Below are positions 17,096-25,839 of a stretch of 64,000 nucleotides of DNA, one piece after another. Each line of letters starts with the position of its first letter. Position 1 is the stretch's first letter. The stretch comes from Amycolatopsis taiwanensis DSM 45107 (lineage in GTDB: Bacteria; Actinomycetota; Actinomycetes; Mycobacteriales; Pseudonocardiaceae): assembly GCF_000519205.1 (NCBI RefSeq), contig NZ_JAFB01000025.1, positions 4,134 through 68,133 on the forward strand. Reading direction: 5' to 3'. The translations under genes were made by a program, and so were the position numbers. The notes beneath the pieces were generated by a model that was not told where the DNA came from, did not search any database, and saw only the letters and a program-made list of their open reading frames with translations.

Positions 17096-18361
17096 ATGTC
17101 GAACCAACAGGAAGTCGAGGTCGTCGTCGTCGGCGGTGGCCAGGCCGGCATCGCGATGAGCGAGCACCTCAGCGACGGCGGCGTACCGCACCTCGTGCTC
17201 GAGCGCCGGCGGATCGCCGAGCGCTGGCGCTCGGAGCGGTGGGATTCCCTCGTCGCGAACGGACCGGCCTGGCACGACCGATTCCCCGGCCTGGAGTTCC
17301 CCGGCCTCGACCCCGACGCGTTCGCGTCGAAGGACCAGGTCGCCGACTACTTGGCGGCGTACGCGAAGATGATCGACGCGCCCATCCGGTGTGGTGTCGA
17401 GGTGACGTCGGTGACCCGGCACGTTGGCCGGCCCGGCTTCCGCGTGGAGACCTCGGACGGCGTCATCGACGCTCGCTATGTCGTCGCCGCGACGGGCCCC
17501 TTCCAGCGGCCGTCCATCCCGCCGATCGTGCCCGACGGCGCGGTCGAAGTGCAGCTGCACTCCAGCAGTTACCGCAATCCCGGCCAGTTGCCCGACGGTG
17601 CCGTCCTGGTCGTGGGAGCCGGCTCCTCGGGCGTGCAGATCGCCGACGAGCTGCAGCGCTCAGGACGCCAGGTCTACCTCTCCGTCGGCCAGCACGACCG
17701 GCCCCCGCGGAGCTACCGCGGACGCGACTTCTGCTGGTGGCTCGGCGTGCTGAACCTGTGGGACCTGGAGACACCGGCAGCCGGTGCCGAACACGTCACC
17801 ATCGCGGTCAGCGGAGCGCGCGGTGGGCACACCGTCGACTTCCGCACGCTCGCCGGCCAGGGCATCCAGCTCGTCGGCCTCACCGATTCCTACGCCGATG
17901 GCGTCCTGCGGTTCCGGTCGGATCTGGCCGAGAACATCAGGGGTGGGGACGAGAAGTATTTGGCGCTGCTCGACGCGGCCGACGCCTACATCGAGCGCAA
18001 CGGTCTCGACCTCCCCGAGGAGCCGCAGGCCCGAATCCTGGGCCCGGTCCCGGAGGCCGCCGAGAACCCGCTGCTCGAGCTCGACCTCGCCGAGGCCGGC
18101 GTCACCGCGATCGTGTGGGCCACCGGCTTCGCCGTTGACTACAGCTGGCTGAAGGTCGACACCTTCGACGCCGACGGCAGGCCGCAGCACCGCCGCGGCA
18201 TCTCCAACGAGCCCGGCGTCTACTTCGTCGGGTTGCCCTGGCTCTCGCGCCGCGGCTCGAGCTTCATCTGGGGGGTGTGGCACGACGCCAAGCACGTGGC
18301 CGGCCACATCGCGACCAAACGCAGCTACGTCGCCTACGACAACAGCCGTCGGCACGCCTGA
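17096..18361 (+). CDS. Flavin-containing monooxygenase (class B, CzcO-like)
   Basis: The product has 421 residues. FAD binds the N-terminal GGGQAG Rossmann loop (VVVVGGGQAGIAMSEHL) and NADPH binds GAGSSG (about 176-185). Just before the second loop, LHSSSYRNPGQLPDGA is a partial match to the FMO fingerprint: its H-x-x-x-Y half is present but the F-x-G half is not. Such enzymes N-, S- or Baeyer-Villiger-oxygenate small molecules. It diverges from the ridA operon across paired operator-like sites, so the two are probably co-regulated. A strong terminator follows. Confidence 0.87.
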   Translation: MSNQQEVEVVVVGGGQAGIAMSEHLSDGGVPHLVLERRRIAERWRSERWDSLVANGPAWHDRFPGLEFPGLDPDAFASKDQVADYLAAYAKMIDAPIRCGVEVTSVTRHVGRPGFRVETSDGVIDARYVVAATGPFQRPSIPPIVPDGAVEVQLHSSSYRNPGQLPDGAVLVVGAGSSGVQIADELQRSGRQVYLSVGQHDRPPRSYRGRDFCWWLGVLNLWDLETPAAGAEHVTIAVSGARGGHTVDFRTLAGQGIQLVGLTDSYADGVLRFRSDLAENIRGGDEKYLALLDAADAYIERNGLDLPEEPQARILGPVPEAAENPLLELDLAEAGVTAIVWATGFAVDYSWLKVDTFDADGRPQHRRGISNEPGVYFVGLPWLSRRGSSFIWGVWHDAKHVAGHIATKRSYVAYDNSRRHA

Positions 18362-18366
18362 GAAGT

Positions 18367-18404
18367 GCCCGGTGCGGAGGCGGTCTCTCACCTCCGCACC
18401 GGGC
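18367..18404. terminator. Bidirectional hairpin terminator
   Basis: A perfect 14-bp stem (GCCCGGTGCGGAGG / CCTCCGCACCGGGC) with a 10-base loop fills most of the gap between the convergent monooxygenase and TMADH-like genes. Confidence 0.85.
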
Positions 18405-18424
18405 CATCCAGCTGTGATCGCGCC

Positions 18425-20497
18425 TCAGGCCAGCTGGGTCACCTCACGCCGGAACGGCACCTCGTCGTTCGACGGCAGCGTCGCGTCGAACTCCTCGGCC
18501 GCCCGGCGACCGGACCAGACCGCCGCCGCGATCGTGCCCGGCGCCCAGGCGTCACCGATGCCACGCACCGACAGCAGGTCGCCTCGCTCGCGGCGGGCCA
18601 CGAGATCGAGGTACAGCTCGTCGCGCGGCAGGCGGGCGGTCACCATCACGATGGCGTCGCAGTCGAGCTCGCGGATCTGACCGGCATAGACGTCACGGAC
18701 CTCCACACCGCCGACACCGACGCGGGTGACCGCGTGGTCGGTGACCCGCCTGACGCCGTTCTCGATGAGGCGGCGCTGGATGCGATTGACCTCGAACGTG
18801 TTGACCGTCCATGACGAGACCTGTGCCTCTGGCGTGACGATCGAGACGTCGTACCCGTTCTGGGCGAGCAGCTCGGCGACAACGCCACCCAGGTAGTAGT
18901 GGTCGTCGTCGTAGACGACGACCTTCTTGCCCTCGGGCAGACGCCCGGCGAAGAGGTCGTCGGGGCCCAGGACCTGGGCGCCCTCGGCGATCGGGAGCGG
19001 CGTGGTGTGGAACCGGGCAACACCGTCGGTACGCCAGGTGGCGCCGGTGGCGACCAGCACGTGCTGGAAACCGAACTCGACGATTTCGTCGGCGGTCATG
19101 GGGCTCTCGCGGAAGATCTCCACGTTGGGCAGCTCGGCGAGGACGGCCTCGCGGTAGTCCTTGACCCTGCCCCACGCCGACAGGCCGGGCAGCAGCGATT
19201 CCTGGCGCACCCGGCCACCGAGCTCACGACGCGCCTCGACCAGCGTGACGTCGTACCCACGGAGGCCGAGGGCACGCGCGGCCTCGAGACCGGACGGACC
19301 GGCGCCGACGACGAGGATGCGGGAGTCGCTCTCCTTCGGGCGCATGTTCTCCGGGTGCCAGCCGCGGCGCCACTCCTCCCCCATGCTGGGGTTCTGGGTG
19401 CAGCGGATCGGCGACATGGTGAGGTCGCCGGAGACGCAGATATTGCAGCCGATGCACTCCCGGATCAGGTTGAACCGGCCGTCACGGATCTTGTTCGGCA
19501 GGAACGGGTCCGCGATCGAGGGACGCGCGGCCCCGATCAGGTCGAGGATGCCGGCCTTGACCTGACGGACCATCGCGTCGGGCGAGGTGAACCGGCCGAC
19601 GCCGACCACCGGCTTGCTGGTGAGCTTCTTCAGCCCGGCGACGAACTCCTCCTGGCGCCCCTCGGGCGCGAACCGTGAGGTGACCGAGTCCCCCTCCCAG
19701 CTGCCCATCGCGAAATCCCACAGGTCGGGCAGTTCTCCGAGCTCCCGCAGCACGCCCTCGATGTCCTCGCGGGTGATGCCGCCGTCGATCTCCTCCTCGA
19801 CGGTGATCCGGCAGGCGACCGCCGCCCGGCCATCGACCTCCTCGATGGTGTCCTCGAGCAGCTCACGCAGCAGGCGCATCCGGTTGACCAGCGATCCGCC
19901 GTAGGAATCCGTGCGCTGGTTGTAGCGCTGGGAGAGGAAGTGGTGCACACCGCTGTAGCCGTGGGCGCCGTAGACATAGATGATGTCGTAGCCCGCCTCA
20001 AGCGAGCGGCGTACGGCGTTGCGGTGCCAGCGCCGCAGGTCCTCGATGTCGGACTTCGTCATCGCCCGGGCCTGGATCGGTGCGATGGTGTCGGGTGCCA
20101 CCGGCAGGTGCCCCGGTCCGAGCGGGGTCTCCCGGCTGAGCTGGTTCGGCGCGTTCATGCCGTTGTGAGCCAGCTCGATGCCGGCGAGCCCGCCACCCTC
20201 GTGGATCGCGTCCGCGATCCGCTTCAGCGCCGGCAGGTCCCGCTCGTCCCAGATGCGCAACTCGATGAAGGGCGCGATGTCCGAGGTCGCGTGGATCTCC
20301 ACCTGCTCGGTGCACACCACCGACCAGCCGCCCTCGGCCTTGATCTTGCGCATGGCCGCCTGGGCGCTGGGGTCGCGGTAGCCCATGCCGTTGCAGTGGG
20401 GTACCTGGTAGAAGCGGTTCGTGGTCGTGAACGGTCCGATGCGTACGGGCTCGAACAGGATGTCGTACGGAGCCGGGACGTCATGGGTCGCGGACAT
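18425..20497 (-). CDS. Trimethylamine dehydrogenase-like iron-sulfur flavoprotein
   Basis: The product has 690 residues. An old-yellow-enzyme barrel (about 1-340) is followed by a 4Fe-4S motif (C348, C351, C354, C366; spacing CX2CX2CX11C) and a C-terminal nucleotide-binding domain (LVVGAGPSGLEAARALG). It aligns closely with trimethylamine, dimethylamine and histamine dehydrogenases: FYQVPHC places a Cys35 where those enzymes bind FMN covalently, and the YVYGAHGY and ARPSIADPFLP segments are shared. These enzymes oxidatively cleave amines and pass electrons to an ETF. N-methylproline demethylases belong to the same family. The substrate is unknown; the permease gene lies just upstream on the same strand. 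Confidence 0.87.
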   Translation of the reverse strand: MSATHDVPAPYDILFEPVRIGPFTTTNRFYQVPHCNGMGYRDPSAQAAMRKIKAEGGWSVVCTEQVEIHATSDIAPFIELRIWDERDLPALKRIADAIHEGGGLAGIELAHNGMNAPNQLSRETPLGPGHLPVAPDTIAPIQARAMTKSDIEDLRRWHRNAVRRSLEAGYDIIYVYGAHGYSGVHHFLSQRYNQRTDSYGGSLVNRMRLLRELLEDTIEEVDGRAAVACRITVEEEIDGGITREDIEGVLRELGELPDLWDFAMGSWEGDSVTSRFAPEGRQEEFVAGLKKLTSKPVVGVGRFTSPDAMVRQVKAGILDLIGAARPSIADPFLPNKIRDGRFNLIRECIGCNICVSGDLTMSPIRCTQNPSMGEEWRRGWHPENMRPKESDSRILVVGAGPSGLEAARALGLRGYDVTLVEARRELGGRVRQESLLPGLSAWGRVKDYREAVLAELPNVEIFRESPMTADEIVEFGFQHVLVATGATWRTDGVARFHTTPLPIAEGAQVLGPDDLFAGRLPEGKKVVVYDDDHYYLGGVVAELLAQNGYDVSIVTPEAQVSSWTVNTFEVNRIQRRLIENGVRRVTDHAVTRVGVGGVEVRDVYAGQIRELDCDAIVMVTARLPRDELYLDLVARRERGDLLSVRGIGDAWAPGTIAAAVWSGRRAAEEFDATLPSNDEVPFRREVTQLA

Positions 20498-20592
20498 GGG
20501 GAAACTCCTCAATGAACGGGTGGTGCCGTGGTGCGCTGCCCTGACCGCGCTACAGGTGCGGTGCGTGCAGCAGGGATTGGTTGCCGGGGCGG

Positions 20593-22116
20593 TCAATCTC
20601 GCGGCTGGTGAGCGGCGGGAACGCCCGTGGAGGCACCCGTGCCGACGCTCCGCCGCACGCGGGCACCCCGGACGTAACCGACGACACCGAGGACCAGGAG
20701 GAAGGCGAGCGTGCCGAGTGTGAACGCCTCGAACGTGAGCTGACTGACACCCCAGGTGTCCTCGAACCGGTAGTCGAGCCCGAAAAGCCGTTCCAACGTG
20801 CCGGGGAAGACCGCGACCCACGAGCCGAGCAGGATCCACGCGAAGGCGAGGCCGCCGAGGGCGCGGAAGCTCCCGTCGGACAGGGGAACCCGGAACGGCC
20901 GCGGCAGGTCCGGGTACTTCGTGCGCAGCCGCACCGCTGCCGGGATCACCAACAGGTAGCTGAGCAGGAACGTCGAGATCGAGATCGAGAGCACGACGCC
21001 GAAGACCGCGGAACCCGAGCCGGTCACCTGCATCGCCACCAGCAGGAACGCCGTCGCGACGACGCCGGAGAGCAGGTTGACCCGCACCGGCGTGCCGAGC
21101 TTCGGGTGGAAGCGGCCGAAGAAGCCACCGAAGAACGAGCCGTCCGCCGCGGCCATCGCCTGCATCCGGTCGGAGATGATCATCCAGGCCGCCCCCTGGC
21201 TCATCAGGATGTAGACGAAGCAGACCGCGGTGATCTTCAACATGACGGGGGCGGCATCGCCGTACACCGTGAACACCGTGGCGACCGCGTCGAGCAGCCC
21301 ACCGATCCCGGTGATGTCACCCTTCGGCACCACCAGCAGGATCGCGAGGATCGGCACCAGATAGCACAGCGCCGCGGTGGCGCAGGAGCGCGCGATCGAG
21401 ACGGGGATGTCGCGAGCCGGGTTCTTCATCTCGCCCGCCGCGCTGTTGGACGACTCGAAGCCGAGGAACGCGAACAGCAGGACCGGCACCGAGCCGAACA
21501 GCCCGAGGAGCGTGGGGCTGAAGTCGCCGGCGCTGATGTCGGCCACACCGTGTTGAACGGCGTACGCCACGGTCGTCCCGACGAAGAACACCAGCAGCCC
21601 GACCTTGAGCACGGCGCCGCTGGTCGGCAGCCACTTCCCGCGGCGCAGACTGACGACGGCCGCCAGCACCGTGAGCCACACGAAGACGATCTTGAACAAA
21701 TAGTCCGCGAACGAGCCGTGTTCGAGCGGGCTCAGGTAGACGCTCACGGTCTCGGCGGCGAGAAACGCCATCGACCCGCCGACCCAGACCGGTTGGGTGA
21801 TCCACGTCAGCAGCGACGCGAGCGCCGCGGTCGGGCGCCCGAAGGCATCGCGCACCCAGGTGTAGGCGCCACCCTCCTCACTGAACGCGGCGCCGGTCTC
21901 GGCGAAGATCAAGCCGTACGGGATGAGGAACACGACGGCGAGGACCAGCGCCCAGGTGAAGGCCTCGGCGCCGTACGTCGACACCTGGCCGAGCGTCTCC
22001 AGGCCGACGATGGCGGCGATGAGCAGGAAGATGATGTCGAAGCGCCGCAGCGACTTGTGCAGCAGCGTTTGTTGTTCGGCGGCGAGCTCGGTGAAGCGTT
22101 CGGGATGCTGGCTCAC
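20593..22116 (-). CDS. APC-superfamily amino acid/amine permease
   Basis: The product has 507 residues from the GTG at 22114-22116, preceded by AGGAC. About 12 membrane helices start after a soluble N-terminus (LRRFDIIFLLIAAIVGLETL). The APC signatures GAAFSEEGGAYTWVRDAFG and FLGFESSNSAAGEMKNPARD are present. It probably imports the amine or amino acid handled by the downstream TMADH-like enzyme, which lies 95 bp away on the same strand. Longer in-frame starts up to 22269 would add a low-complexity leader and are unlikely. Confidence 0.88.
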   Translation of the reverse strand: MSQHPERFTELAAEQQTLLHKSLRRFDIIFLLIAAIVGLETLGQVSTYGAEAFTWALVLAVVFLIPYGLIFAETGAAFSEEGGAYTWVRDAFGRPTAALASLLTWITQPVWVGGSMAFLAAETVSVYLSPLEHGSFADYLFKIVFVWLTVLAAVVSLRRGKWLPTSGAVLKVGLLVFFVGTTVAYAVQHGVADISAGDFSPTLLGLFGSVPVLLFAFLGFESSNSAAGEMKNPARDIPVSIARSCATAALCYLVPILAILLVVPKGDITGIGGLLDAVATVFTVYGDAAPVMLKITAVCFVYILMSQGAAWMIISDRMQAMAAADGSFFGGFFGRFHPKLGTPVRVNLLSGVVATAFLLVAMQVTGSGSAVFGVVLSISISTFLLSYLLVIPAAVRLRTKYPDLPRPFRVPLSDGSFRALGGLAFAWILLGSWVAVFPGTLERLFGLDYRFEDTWGVSQLTFEAFTLGTLAFLLVLGVVGYVRGARVRRSVGTGASTGVPAAHQPRD

Positions 22117-22222
22117 GCTGTGTCCTGTCGGTTCGGACCCGGGCGGGTCAGTGGTTGATCCAGATGGTCTTGAGACCGACGCTGAACGCGTCGACGCGTC
22201 ATCCCGCCTCCAGTCGTCATTC

Positions 22223-22240
22223 TTTGCGCTTGGCCGCAAA
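22223..22240. promoter_or_regulatory. Inverted repeat between permease and TetR gene
   Basis: TTTGCG, 6 bases, CGCAAA lies in the 188-bp divergent region, 64 bp before the tetR start. TetR regulators commonly bind short palindromes in such positions, so this is a candidate autoregulatory operator. Confidence 0.4.
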
Positions 22241-22304
22241 ATATGAAGTAGCTCACCCGGCGACGTCAAGAGGGTCCGCGTTTTCGATCACGTAACCTGC
22301 GATC

Positions 22305-22949
22305 ATGGCCAGGCCGAAGGACCAGCGAGCTCGGCGGGAGCAGATCATCCGGGCAACCCTGCAGACCATCGCCGACCACGGCATCGCCGGTCTCACCGGC
22401 AAGCGGATCGCGGCGGTCGCCGGCCTCTCGCCACGGCTGATCGCGTACTACTACCCCGACCAGGATGCGCTGGTCGAAGCCGCCCACCAGGCCGCCACCG
22501 ACCGCTACTACTGGACCCGCCAGGCCGTCGTCGAAGCCGAGCTCACGCCCACGGACAAGCTGGCCCGGCTCCTGCACTCGGGCCTCCCGCGCGGCAAGGA
22601 TCTGCAGTTGAGCCAGGTTCTCGATGAGATCTCGGTCAATGCCAGCCGCAGCCCGATGCATGCCGCGCTGGTGACGCTGCTCTTCGAGCGGGAGGTCTCG
22701 CTCTACACAGCCGTGCTCGAGGACGGCGCCGCGGTGGGCGAGTTCGAGCTCACCGACGCCGCCGACGTCCTCGCCCGCAACTTCGTCGCACTCGAAGATG
22801 CGCTCGGCATGCACCTGCTGGCCAACAACTCGGCCATGACCCTCGATCGCGCCGAGCGACAGCTGGCCAGCTACGCACGGGCGGTGACGGGAGTGGCGAT
22901 CGAGCCGGCGGCCGGTTCCGCGACCTCCCAAGCCCGGCACAGCGGCTGA
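22305..22949 (+). CDS. TetR-family transcriptional regulator
   Basis: The product has 214 residues. The N-terminal helix-turn-helix spans about 10-55 (RREQIIRATLQTIADHGIAG, then GKRIAAVAGLSPRLIAYYYP). The C-terminal ligand-binding helices are divergent, as usual in the family. It is flanked by the permease (divergent) and the MHS transporter (same strand, 164 bp downstream). It probably controls uptake genes of this island, and the palindrome upstream of the transporter is a candidate target. Confidence 0.9.
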   Translation: MARPKDQRARREQIIRATLQTIADHGIAGLTGKRIAAVAGLSPRLIAYYYPDQDALVEAAHQAATDRYYWTRQAVVEAELTPTDKLARLLHSGLPRGKDLQLSQVLDEISVNASRSPMHAALVTLLFEREVSLYTAVLEDGAAVGEFELTDAADVLARNFVALEDALGMHLLANNSAMTLDRAERQLASYARAVTGVAIEPAAGSATSQARHSG

Positions 22950-22992
22950 CTCCTCCTGCCGGTCATCCCTCGAAGCGTTGGCTCTCCTGGGA

Positions 22993-23017
22993 GTCATCGG
23001 ATTCTCCGATGGCCTGG
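22993..23017. promoter_or_regulatory. Palindromic operator-like site upstream of MHS transporter
   Basis: It contains the perfect palindrome CATCGGA-TTC-TCCGATG (22995-23011) inside the element shared with 16983-17007. It lies about 100 bp before the transporter start. TGTTGGACAG follows at 23030-23039 and matches 17058-17067. Confidence 0.5.
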
Positions 23018-23113
23018 TTCGGGAAACGGTGTTGGACAGTAGCCGCCGATAATTGCGAGAGTGACCCAGTTCGCACGGGGTCGTCCTGACCCGAAGGAAA
23101 GCGAGGGGTCACC

Positions 23114-24424
23114 ATGACGACGGTTGCCGAGCAACAGGTCGACGCCGCAACCTTGCGCCGATCCCTGATCGGCGGAAGCATCGGCGTGCTGGTCCACTGG
23201 TACGAGTGGGCCATCTACGCGTATCTGGCCTCCACGATCGCCGTGGTCTTCTTCCCCGAGAAGGACGCGACAGCCGGCCTGCTGGCAACCTTCGGGGTCT
23301 TCGCCGTTTCGTTCGCGCTGCGCCCCATCGGTGCGTTCGTCTTCGGTCACCTCGGTGACCGGATCGGCCGCAAGACGACACTGACCGTCGTCATCCTGAT
23401 GATGTCGGGAGCCACCTTCATCCTGGGTCTGCTGCCCAGCTACGGCACAATCGGCCTGCTCGCGCCGATCCTGCTGATCGTGTGCCGGCTGGTGCAGGGG
23501 CTCGCGGCCGGAGGCGAGTTCGGCAGCGCGGCGGCGTACATGGCCGAGTATTCGCCCCGCCGGCACCGGGGATTCGGCGTCAGCTGGATCGAGGTCGGCT
23601 CCCTGATGGGCTTCCTGCTGGCCTCACTCACGGTCGTGGCGCTCAACGCATTCGTCACCGACGATCAAATTCACAGCTGGGGCTGGCGGATTCCGTTCCT
23701 GATCACCGGCGTGCTCGGAGTGATCGGCTTCTACATCCGGCAACGGCTGGAGGACACCCCCGAATTCCAGGAGCTGGAAGAAAAGGACAAGGCGCAGGGC
23801 AGCCCCGTCAAGGAGGTACTGCGTCGGCATCCGCGGCAACTGCTGCAGGCAGCCGGCATGCAGATCCTGATGAACGTCACGTTCTACGTGGTCCTCGTCT
23901 ACCTGCTCTCCTTCCAAGAGAGCGAACTCGGCTACACCGCGGGCGACGCCGCCACGTTCTCCACCGTCGCCTCGATCGTCGCGATGATTCTCGTTCCCCT
24001 GGTGGGCGCGCTCTCCGACCGCGTCGGACGCAAGCCGGTGATGATAACCGGTGGAGTGCTCCTCCTCGTCCTCGCGATTCCCGCGTTCCTGTTGATGCGC
24101 AACGGAACCTATATGTCCGGCATGCTGGCCACCTGTCTGCTCGCGGCGCTGCTGACGCTCAGCCTGGGCGTCCACGCGAGTGCCGCGGCCGAGCTTTTCC
24201 CGACCCGCGCCCGGCAGTCCGGACTGTCCATCAGCTACAGCCTCACGGCGGCGATCTTCGTCGGCACCGTCCCGTACGTGCTGACCTGGCTGATCGCCGC
24301 GACCGGGAACACCCTGATGCCGGCCTTCTATCTCATGGGCGCCGCCGTGCTCGGCCTGCTGGCTCTGGCGACCATGCCGGAGACGCGTGGCGCGGACTTG
24401 TCCCGGGTCGAAGGGACCCGGTGA
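23114..24424 (+). CDS. MFS transporter, metabolite:H+ symporter (MHS) type
   Basis: The product has 436 residues with 12 predicted membrane helices. The MHS/ProP-KgtP signatures are visible: GVLVHWYEWAIYAYL in helix 1, the loop GHLGDRIGRKTTL, and RLVQGLAAGGEFGSAAAYMAE in helix 4. Such carriers import organic acids, betaines or shikimate-type compounds with protons. It shares promoter motifs with the ridA/monooxygenase region, so it probably belongs to the same regulon. A weak hairpin (24476-24495) follows. Confidence 0.9.
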   Translation: MTTVAEQQVDAATLRRSLIGGSIGVLVHWYEWAIYAYLASTIAVVFFPEKDATAGLLATFGVFAVSFALRPIGAFVFGHLGDRIGRKTTLTVVILMMSGATFILGLLPSYGTIGLLAPILLIVCRLVQGLAAGGEFGSAAAYMAEYSPRRHRGFGVSWIEVGSLMGFLLASLTVVALNAFVTDDQIHSWGWRIPFLITGVLGVIGFYIRQRLEDTPEFQELEEKDKAQGSPVKEVLRRHPRQLLQAAGMQILMNVTFYVVLVYLLSFQESELGYTAGDAATFSTVASIVAMILVPLVGALSDRVGRKPVMITGGVLLLVLAIPAFLLMRNGTYMSGMLATCLLAALLTLSLGVHASAAAELFPTRARQSGLSISYSLTAAIFVGTVPYVLTWLIAATGNTLMPAFYLMGAAVLGLLALATMPETRGADLSRVEGTR

Positions 24425-24475
24425 CTTACCCGGCCGGCCAACACCGCCGCCCACTGGCCTGACCGCACCGGGGCC

Positions 24476-24495
24476 GGTCACCGACACAGGTGACC
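24476..24495. terminator. Possible weak hairpin terminator
   Basis: A 7-bp stem (GGTCACC / GGTGACC) with a 6-base loop sits between the convergent transporter and adenosine deaminase genes. The stem is short, so the assignment rests mainly on position. Confidence 0.35.
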
Positions 24496-24540
24496 TGCCC
24501 TCGTGCATCACGAGTCCCCTGGTTTCCCTCTGCGGTGCGC

Positions 24541-25598
24541 CTATTCGTCGGGTGCACTGTTCCTCGTCAGCTCGGTGAGGCCATTGTGGGTGATCGATTC
24601 GATCTCGGCGAGCAGCGTGGTCTTGCTCGCGGTGTTCAGAAACGAGGCGTTCACGGCGTTTTCGGCCAGCTGTGCGAGTTCGGCCGGGTCCAGGCCGAGT
24701 GTCGTGGCGACGGCCAGATATTCGCCTTCGAGGGTGGCGCCGAACATGGGGGGATCGTCGGTGTTGAGGGTGACCAAGAGTCCGTGATCGAGCATGCGCC
24801 GGATCGGGTGGGCGGCGATCGAGCTCACCTGCCGCGTCCGGACGTTGGAGGTTGGGCATACTTCGAGGGGGATTCGGTGCTCGGCGAGATACGCCATCAA
24901 AGCCGGGTCCGCGGTGCAACTGGTGCCGTGGCCGATCCGCTCCGCGCCCAGGTCGTGCACGGCCGACCAGATGGTGGCCGGGCCGGTCGTTTCCCCGGCG
25001 TGGGGCACGCTGCGCAACCCCGCTTCCCGCGCGGTAGTGAAGAACGGCTCGAACTGCGCCCTGCCGACGCCGACCTCCGGCCCACCCAGCCCGAAGCCGA
25101 CCAGCCCCTCCGGGCGTTCTCGGAGGGCGAAAACCACCGTCTCACGTCCGGCGACGACACCCTTTTCCCCAGGAATGTCGAAGCACCAGGCGAGTTCCAC
25201 GCGTGCTCCACTGCGGCGTTTGCTCGGCCGTCCGTGAGACCGGCAAGTAGTTCATCGCCGGGCATGCCGTCGAGAAGGTGGTTGTACGGGGTCACGGTCA
25301 CTTCGGCGTAGCGGACGTTCTGGCGGGCGAGTTCGGCCGCGAGACCGGTCACGAGGGTGCGTATGTCGTGGCGGCCCTTCAACATCGACTGCACCGCCCA
25401 GTAGACCTTGAGGAAGTGGTTGAAGTCGCGGAAGGTGAAGAACTGTTCCAGTTCGGCACGGTCGGTGGGCACTCCGGCTTCCGGGTGACGCCGGGCAAGG
25501 GCGAGGACGGTATCGATCCCTGCCGAGCCGACCAGATGGACGTGCAGCTCGACCTTGGGCAGGGCATGAATGAAGGCACGCAGGCTTTCGCCGGGCAT
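24541..25598 (-). pseudogene. add: Adenosine deaminase, broken by a frameshift
   Basis: The two halves lie in different frames. The N-terminal part from the ATG at 25596-25598 has LPKVELHVHLVGSAG (zinc-binding HxH) and ends in RANAAVEHA. The C-terminal part begins ELAWCFDIPGEKG and holds VPHAGETTG (zinc His, catalytic Glu), GHGTSC and LNTDDPPMF (zinc Asp). Losing one base near 25201 explains the break: adding one base after GAGCACGC restores the usual E-H-A-V-E-L-A-W join. Every catalytic residue is present, so this is a recent mutation, programmed slippage or a sequence error. An intact enzyme would deaminate adenosine to inosine. Confidence 0.8.
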
Positions 25599-25839
25599 GG
25601 AAAGGCTCCCTGATTGACGACAGCGATGACGGAAGAACGGGTTGAGGCGACTCAGGGAGCGAGGTCGCCGCGTTCGGTGTCGGCTCCGTAGAGCGGCAGC
25701 TTGAACTCCGTCACGGTCTTCACCGTAGCCGACGTTCACCCCGACCACACCAGAGGTAAGGCGGAGTCCTGACCGGTCATCACATTCGGCGGCACGGTAG
25801 ACCTGTCTCCCGAGAGAACCTGTCCGAAAGGAGAAGAAG

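Noticed and set aside
20498-20839. N-terminal extension of the TMADH-like protein by about 114 codons
   Set aside because: The extension is Arg/Pro/Thr-rich, unrelated to the family and runs into the permease gene; the ATG at 20497 gives the normal family start.
25652-25723. 23-residue open frame (GTG start, VTEFKLPLYGADTERGDLAP) in the add/ammonia-lyase gap
   Set aside because: It is protein-like but very short with no ribosome site; it could be chance or a leader peptide and cannot be supported.
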